Shown here: positions 5,742-9,100 of the stretch, piece after piece
Numbering within the stretch: position 1 is the stretch's first letter
Layout: the number at the start of each line of letters is the position of its first letter
NCBI GenBank assembly: GCA_002438505.1
Contig: DJPI01000031.1
Coordinates: 1 to 9,100 of the forward strand
Direction of reading: 5' to 3'
Source of the DNA: Ruminococcaceae bacterium UBA6416
GTDB taxonomy: Bacteria; Bacillota; Clostridia; Oscillospirales; Acutalibacteraceae
DNA: 9,100 nucleotides
Notes under the pieces: generated by a model
Seen by the model: the letters and a program-made list of their open reading frames with translations, nothing else
Database searches by the model: none
Told to the model about the DNA's origin: nothing
Position numbers and translations under genes: made by a program

Positions 5742-5777
5742 ATCAGTGTTCCCTTTCTAAAAATAATTTACTTTCAG

Positions 5778-5806
5778 ATGATATCACGTTCCGGAAAAGA
5801 TTGCAA
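5778..5806 (-). promoter_or_regulatory. Promoter of the M28 peptidase gene
   Basis: On the minus strand TTGCAA (5806-5801), a 17-base spacer and TATCAT (5783-5778) form a sigma-A-like promoter, strengthened by TG one base before the -10 (extended -10). The start should lie near 5771, giving a 5' leader of about 30 bases. Confidence 0.65.
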
Positions 5807-5815
5807 GAAGAATAA

Positions 5816-5833
5816 AAAAGAATGCATTCTTTT
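5816..5833. promoter_or_regulatory. 18-bp perfect palindrome in a divergent promoter region
   Basis: AAAAGAATGCATTCTTTT is an uninterrupted self-complementary sequence centred at 5824/5825, placed between the peptidase promoter (5778-5806, minus) and the hydrolase promoter (5877-5905, plus). A perfect dyad with no loop favours a dimeric protein binding site over an RNA hairpin. The binding protein is unknown. Confidence 0.45.
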
Positions 5834-5876
5834 CAGCCGATATTTTTGCGTCCGGAAAGCGGTTCTTTGATTTTTG

Positions 5877-5905
5877 TTGACACGGAAAAATATTTATGTT
5901 ACACT
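5877..5905 (+). promoter_or_regulatory. Promoter of the hydrolase-propeller operon
   Basis: A perfect -35, TTGACA (5877-5882), and TACACT (5900-5905) are separated by 17 bases. Transcription should begin near 5912 with a 40-base leader ending in the ribosome binding site AAAGGAGA (5936-5943). Confidence 0.7.
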
Positions 5906-5951
5906 AGTCTTGAGATTATTCGCCGCAGGCGGAGTAAAGGAGAAAAACATT

Positions 5952-7643
5952 ATGAAAAAAAATTCAAAAAGACTTCTTTCGGCTCTTCTTTCGCTTTTGA
6001 TGCTGTTTTGCGCCGTAACACCGGCTTTTGCCGCAGACGGTTGGAACAACAATGGAAGCCAGATTCCAATCGTTCACATCTTCGGCGATGGAACCGCGCT
6101 TTATGACAAGGACGGAAACAAACTTCTTGAATACCGTGAACTTCTCGGAACCATTGGCAAGGACAACGGCACGGACAGCGAAAAAACAGAGGAGGAAAAG
6201 GAAAGAGAAAAGGAGCTTTACAAATCGGTTGCAAATGTTGTTCTTCCGTTCCTTATCGAAGGTCTCGGAACCGGAAATTATGACAATTATTACTCAGCGC
6301 TCCAAAAGGAAATTGGTGAACTTTTTTCCGGCATACTTCTTGACAAAAACGGAAACAACTCAAACGGCTCCGGCATCTCTCAGGAAAACAAAAACACGAT
6401 GGAGTATTGGCTCACCCATGACCAGAAAAAGGGCAAGGGCTACTATGGGCTGTTTGATTATATATTCTGGTACGACTGGAGGCTTGACCCGCTTGAAACA
6501 GCTGAAGAGCTTCACACGTTCATTGCAGGAATCAAAGAGAGCACAGGAGCAAAAAAGGTTTCCATTGCTGCGCGCTGCCTCGGCTCCTCGGTTGCAACGG
6601 CATATGTTGCAAAATACGGAACGGAGGACATCCACGCCATTGCTTTCAACGGTGGTGTTGTTAACGGCGCGGAAATTCTCAGCGAAACAATCAGCGGAAA
6701 GTTCTGCCTTGACGGAAACGCGGTCAACCGCTTTCTCATTGACTGCAACGGCTATGGCCTTTTCAATGTTGACACATTCATCAACGAAACGATTGATATG
6801 CTCTCAAAAGCCGGCGTTTTTGAGGTGATTTCCGGTGTGACAAAGGAGACAATCTATTACACGGTTGTCAAGGGTGTGACAAGCGCACTCGCTCTTTCAA
6901 CATTTTTCACCTTCCCGTCATACTGGGCTGCAGTCAAAAGCGAGGATTATGAAACAGCCAAGGAATATGTTTTCGGAAAAGAGGGCAGCGAAAAGCGCCG
7001 TGAATACGCCGGGCTCATTGCAAAGCTTGATAATTATGACAAAAAGGTTCGCCAAAAGATTCCCGAAATCATGAATGAAATCAATGACAGCGGAAACCTC
7101 GCCGTTATTGCAAAATACGGTTCTCAAATTGTTCCCGTCATTGAGTCGCGCAACGAGCTTGCCGACCAGTTTGCAACAGTAAAAAGCGCCTCATACGGCG
7201 CAACAACCTCCGATATATACTCAACACTTTCCGATGACTATATAACACAGAGGATAAGCGAGGGAAAGGGTAAATACATTTCTCCGGACAAACAGATTGA
7301 TGCTTCAACCTGCCTGTTCCCGGATCAGACATGGTTTGTCAAAGGTGTAAAGCATTCAAATTGGACAAATACCGAGAATGACATTATCTATGCCATCCTC
7401 AAAGCAGAAAACCAGCTCACCGTTGAAGACAGTCCGCTTTCTCAGTTCATAGTCTATGACAATGAGACGAAGAAGGGCGCGGCCATGACGCAGGAAAACT
7501 GCAACACATATTTCTGGACTGCGAACGAAAAGGCAGACAAGCCCGAAAGCCCGGCAGCAAGGCTCATGTTCTTCCTCTTCTCGTTTTTAAAATGGCTCAA
7601 AAGTGCATTTGAGCGTTTGAGCAGCTCTGCGTCAAAAAAATAA
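5952..7643 (+). CDS. Secreted LCAT-like alpha/beta hydrolase with a Cys nucleophile position
   Basis: A 563-residue exported protein. The ATG at 5952 is chosen over upstream in-frame starts because it has AAAGGAGA at proper spacing and begins a signal peptide (MKKNSKRLL, a hydrophobic core, then TPAFA, cleavage after about residue 27). The mature part has alpha/beta hydrolase marks: IPIVHIFGDG (38-47) at the oxyanion-strand position and YDWRLDPLETAEELH (174-188), a segment characteristic of lecithin:cholesterol acyltransferase-like lipases. The nucleophile elbow AARCLGSSV follows, with Cys209 where Ser is usual. Asp450 and His468 (VKGVKHSNW) are reasonable triad partners. The C-terminus has a hydrophobic-basic helix (LMFFLFSFLKWLKSAF) that may bind membrane. 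An ester or acyl-transfer role is inferred; the substrate is unknown. It is probably co-transcribed with the next gene, 55 bases downstream. Confidence 0.75.
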   Translation: MKKNSKRLLSALLSLLMLFCAVTPAFAADGWNNNGSQIPIVHIFGDGTALYDKDGNKLLEYRELLGTIGKDNGTDSEKTEEEKEREKELYKSVANVVLPFLIEGLGTGNYDNYYSALQKEIGELFSGILLDKNGNNSNGSGISQENKNTMEYWLTHDQKKGKGYYGLFDYIFWYDWRLDPLETAEELHTFIAGIKESTGAKKVSIAARCLGSSVATAYVAKYGTEDIHAIAFNGGVVNGAEILSETISGKFCLDGNAVNRFLIDCNGYGLFNVDTFINETIDMLSKAGVFEVISGVTKETIYYTVVKGVTSALALSTFFTFPSYWAAVKSEDYETAKEYVFGKEGSEKRREYAGLIAKLDNYDKKVRQKIPEIMNEINDSGNLAVIAKYGSQIVPVIESRNELADQFATVKSASYGATTSDIYSTLSDDYITQRISEGKGKYISPDKQIDASTCLFPDQTWFVKGVKHSNWTNTENDIIYAILKAENQLTVEDSPLSQFIVYDNETKKGAAMTQENCNTYFWTANEKADKPESPAARLMFFLFSFLKWLKSAFERLSSSASKK

Positions 7644-7659
7644 CCCGTCTTTGCAGGCG

Positions 7660-7692
7660 GAGCAAACTTTAAAGGAGCAAACTTTAAAGGAG
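7660..7692 (+). repeat. Tandem 15-bp duplication carrying two ribosome binding sites
   Basis: GAGCAAACTTTAAAG occurs twice in direct succession (7660-7674 and 7675-7689), followed by GAG. Each copy brings an AAAGGAG, so two Shine-Dalgarno sequences lie 15 bases apart. Only the second (7686-7692) is correctly spaced from the ATG at 7699. The duplication is seen directly; any effect on translation is speculative. Confidence 0.8.
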
Positions 7693-7698
7693 AAAAAA

Positions 7699-8616
7699 AT
7701 GAAAGTTCTTTCAATCCTCAAAAGCATAAGAGCGATTCTTGCAACGGTGTTTGTTTTTGTGTGCGGCCTTTTGAGTCCGCTTTCCCCGTCAACGTCTCAG
7801 GCCGAGCTCATCTCTCAGCGGCAGTATGTTCTTGATGAAGCGTTTGCGGCCGGACAGGGGCTTGCCGCTGACGGAGAGTATCTTTACACCTCCGGCGCAA
7901 TGTCCGCGTTTTACATGACCGCCCTTTCAAAAATTGACATAAAGTCCGGCGAGGTTGTTCAAAAGAACCTTTCCGCCCTGCCCTTTGAGTTCACAAAAAA
8001 AGGCTATGACCACATTGGAGCAATCAGCCTTTGCAAAGACACAATATATGCGCCCGTTGAACACAGAAGCAACGCCGATCCGCTTGTTCTTCTGTTTGAC
8101 AAAAACACGCTTGAGTATACCGGCGTGTACTACAGAATTGACCAGACCTATCTGCATGACGGAATTCCGTGGTGCGCCGTTGACGAGGAGGCCGGACTTC
8201 TTTATACTTCTCCGTTCCACCACGCGCAGTATATCCTTGCGTTCAACCTCAAGGACATGAGCTTTGAAAAAAAGATTGACCTCTCCTGTGAGCTTGACCG
8301 GATTCAGGGCGCCGTCTGCAGCAACGGAACGCTCTTTGCAAACCTTGACCCGAACGAGCCGAAAGGAACAAAAACCGTTAAAGCCGTCAGCCTTGAAACG
8401 GGTGAGGTTTCAGACTTCTTTTCGCGGAATGTGACAGGTGCTTTCGGCTGTGAAACGGAGGGAATAACGCTGACCTTCACCCCGGAGGGCAAAATGCGGT
8501 TCATCATTGCTGATTACGACAAAACCGTCTGCGTGTTCATCAGAACATATGAGCCGCTTATGTTAAGGCCGCAGGCGCCTTGCGTAAGCGAGATGATGCC
8601 GTTATGCGGTTTTTAA
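7699..8616 (+). CDS. Exported beta-propeller-like protein of unknown function
   Basis: A 305-residue protein. The ATG at 7699 is preferred to an upstream in-frame start because AAAGGAG precedes it and a signal or anchor sequence follows (MKVLSILKSIRAILATVFVFVCGLL, possible cleavage after TSQA near residue 35). The mature part repeats short beta-strand units typical of propellers: GQGLAADGEYLYTSG, YDHIGAISLCKDTIYAPVE, DGIPWCAVDEEAGLLYTS, IQGAVCSNGTLFANL, and EGITLTFTPEGKMRFIIADYD. Similar exported propellers are widespread in clostridia without known function. It follows the hydrolase gene in the same transcript, which suggests shared export or a common extracellular target. The last 15 or so residues are encoded by a terminator hairpin and look unlike the rest. 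Enzymatic activity cannot be claimed. Confidence 0.7.
   Translation: MKVLSILKSIRAILATVFVFVCGLLSPLSPSTSQAELISQRQYVLDEAFAAGQGLAADGEYLYTSGAMSAFYMTALSKIDIKSGEVVQKNLSALPFEFTKKGYDHIGAISLCKDTIYAPVEHRSNADPLVLLFDKNTLEYTGVYYRIDQTYLHDGIPWCAVDEEAGLLYTSPFHHAQYILAFNLKDMSFEKKIDLSCELDRIQGAVCSNGTLFANLDPNEPKGTKTVKAVSLETGEVSDFFSRNVTGAFGCETEGITLTFTPEGKMRFIIADYDKTVCVFIRTYEPLMLRPQAPCVSEMMPLCGF
8566..8614 (+). terminator. Terminator overlapping the 3' end of the propeller gene
   Basis: CCGCA (8569-8573) pairs with TGCGG (8605-8609) and GGC (8574-8576) with GCC (8598-8600), capped by an inner CTTGC/GCGAG stem with a GTAA tetraloop. TTTTT follows at 8610-8614. The stop codon TAA (8614-8616) lies at the end of the T-run, so the final codons and the terminator occupy the same DNA. 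The unpaired bases make this a moderate call. Confidence 0.45.
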
Positions 8617-8649
8617 TAGTAATTGACCGCCCTCGTGAGCAGATATAAC

Positions 8650-8683
8650 AAAAAAATCCTTCAGCTGTTGGCGCAGCCGAAGG
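8650..8683 (-). terminator. Minus-strand intrinsic terminator of the 60-residue membrane protein gene
   Basis: On the minus strand CCTTCGGCTG (8683-8674) pairs with CAGCTGAAGG (8667-8658), with one G-T wobble, around a 6-base loop and is followed by ATTTTTTTG. It points the right way to end transcripts from the gene at 8806-8988. No T-run follows on the plus strand. Confidence 0.7.
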
Positions 8684-8708
8684 AAGATGAAAGCATATAT
8701 AATAACCG

Positions 8709-8806
8709 CAGCAGGGTACACAGCACCTTCTTGGTGCTATTGTGTATCACGTTCATTTCAAATAAGAACCGACTCCGCAAGAAAACGGACTCGGTTCTTT
8801 GTTTTT
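8709..8806 (+). ncRNA. Possible short structured RNA or 3' untranslated region
   Basis: A perfect TATAAT at 8698-8703 precedes a hairpin (TACAC 8717-8721 with GTGTA 8742-8746, and AGCACC 8722-8727 with GGTGCT 8733-8738), and the stretch ends in the terminator at 8764-8806. No good -35 lies 16-18 bases upstream of the TATAAT, so the promoter is weakly supported. The RNA would converge on the 60-residue membrane protein gene. It may instead be the tail of the operon transcript from 5912. No ribosome binding site and start codon pair is seen inside it. Confidence 0.3.
8764..8806 (+). terminator. Strong plus-strand intrinsic terminator
   Basis: AAGAACCGACTCCG (8764-8777) and CGGACTCGGTTCTT (8786-8799) form a 14-bp stem with one mismatch and an 8-base loop, followed by TTTGTTTTTT. 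It ends any plus-strand transcript arriving from the left just before the convergent gene's stop codon at 8806. Confidence 0.85.
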
Positions 8807-8988
8807 TATTCGTTGGTATCCGTCTTTTTTGCGGCGAAAAGCTGTGAAAAAGTATAAATGATATCACCGACAAGATATGCCATTGAAAAGCCGTAAAGAA
8901 CTTTGTGATAAGGCTTTTTGCGTGTTAAAAAATTAACGATAAGAATCAGGGGAAGGATTGCAAATTTGATGATGCTGCTTATTTTCAT
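8806..8988 (-). CDS. 60-residue two-helix membrane protein, unknown function
   Basis: A small integral membrane protein. Residues about 5-21 (SIIKFAILPLILIVNFL) and 31-50 (LYGFSMAYLVGDIIYTFSQL) are hydrophobic segments joined by a basic loop (TRKKPYHK), and the tail AAKKTDTNE is charged. The positive loop suggests both termini face outward by the positive-inside rule, or that the second segment re-enters. The gene is supported by AAAAGGAGTGG (9005-8995) at good spacing before the ATG (8988-8986), a promoter at 9019-9046 and a terminator at 8650-8683. I do not recognise the family. It stands alone and convergent with the preceding operon, so context gives no function. Confidence 0.7.
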   Translation of the reverse strand: MKISSIIKFAILPLILIVNFLTRKKPYHKVLYGFSMAYLVGDIIYTFSQLFAAKKTDTNE

Positions 8989-9018
8989 TGTTTACCACTC
9001 CTTTTTTGTGTTTGTTCT

Positions 9019-9046
9019 ATCATATCATATTTTGCAAATTTTGCAA
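9019..9046 (-). promoter_or_regulatory. Promoter of the small membrane protein gene
   Basis: On the minus strand TTGCAA (9046-9041) and TATGAT (9024-9019) are 16 bases apart, placing the start near 9012 and leaving a leader of about 24 bases that carries the ribosome binding site. A second TATGAT overlaps at 9029-9024 and a second TTGCAA at 9037-9032, so the exact pairing is uncertain. Confidence 0.6.
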
Positions 9047-9100
9047 TAGGGTATTTAAAACTAATTGCAAAAACAGCGTAGGTTTACAATAGATGTGAGA

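Noticed and set aside
6028..6828. 266-codon plus-strand frame inside the hydrolase gene
   Set aside because: Composition is typical of an out-of-frame shadow (Arg, Ser, Thr and Lys-rich), while the overlapping frame has a signal peptide and hydrolase motifs.
8624..8648. TTGACC and TATAAC as a plus-strand promoter after the propeller gene
   Set aside because: The spacer is only 15 bases, shorter than functional sigma-A promoters usually have, and the product would be unclear.
8661..8873. Minus-strand frame including a 31-codon segment starting MNVIHNSTKK
   Set aside because: No ribosome binding site precedes the start, and it runs through two terminator hairpins, overlapping the better-supported small membrane protein gene.

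Overview
The window looks like chromosomal DNA of an anaerobic, low-to-mid-GC Firmicute, most likely a gut clostridium of the Oscillospiraceae/Ruminococcaceae type. Support: a four-subunit 2-oxoacid:ferredoxin oxidoreductase, AGGAGG-type ribosome binding sites, sigma-A-like promoters, many intrinsic terminators, and clostridial-looking secreted proteins. No rRNA, tRNA, CRISPR array, transposase or phage gene was seen.

Layout. Positions 1-905 hold no conventional gene but a compact RNA-rich locus. A 22-residue single-helix membrane peptide lies on the minus strand (500-568), with a strong Shine-Dalgarno sequence sequestered by an upstream anti-SD. Facing it is a perfect-consensus plus-strand promoter (372-400) for a short RNA that runs into the peptide gene's 3' end through a shared 13-bp terminator stem. 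This is the architecture of a type I toxin-antitoxin pair and is the best candidate here for an undescribed system. It is flanked by an AT-rich repeat tract and, at 238-298, a possible folded RNA.

Positions 906-3518 (minus strand) are the korDABC operon, genes overlapping by 1, 1 and 4 bases, which converts a 2-oxoacid plus CoA to acyl-CoA with electrons passed to ferredoxin. A divergent TetR-type regulator (3699-4325) shares a promoter region in which the two -10 elements overlap and TTGACT boxes recur, suggesting it controls the operon and itself.

Positions 4500-5741 (minus) encode an M28 zinc peptidase with hydrophobic inserts, convergent with the regulator and separated from it by a two-way terminator. 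Divergent from it, 5952-8616 (plus) is a likely two-gene operon for exported proteins: an LCAT-like alpha/beta hydrolase with Cys where the nucleophile Ser is expected, and a beta-propeller-like protein of unknown function. An 18-bp perfect palindrome sits between the divergent promoters.

The right end (8617-9100) holds stacked hairpins, a possible short RNA, and a 60-residue two-helix membrane protein on the minus strand with its own promoter and terminator. All calls come from reading the sequence; no homology search or RNA folding program was run.
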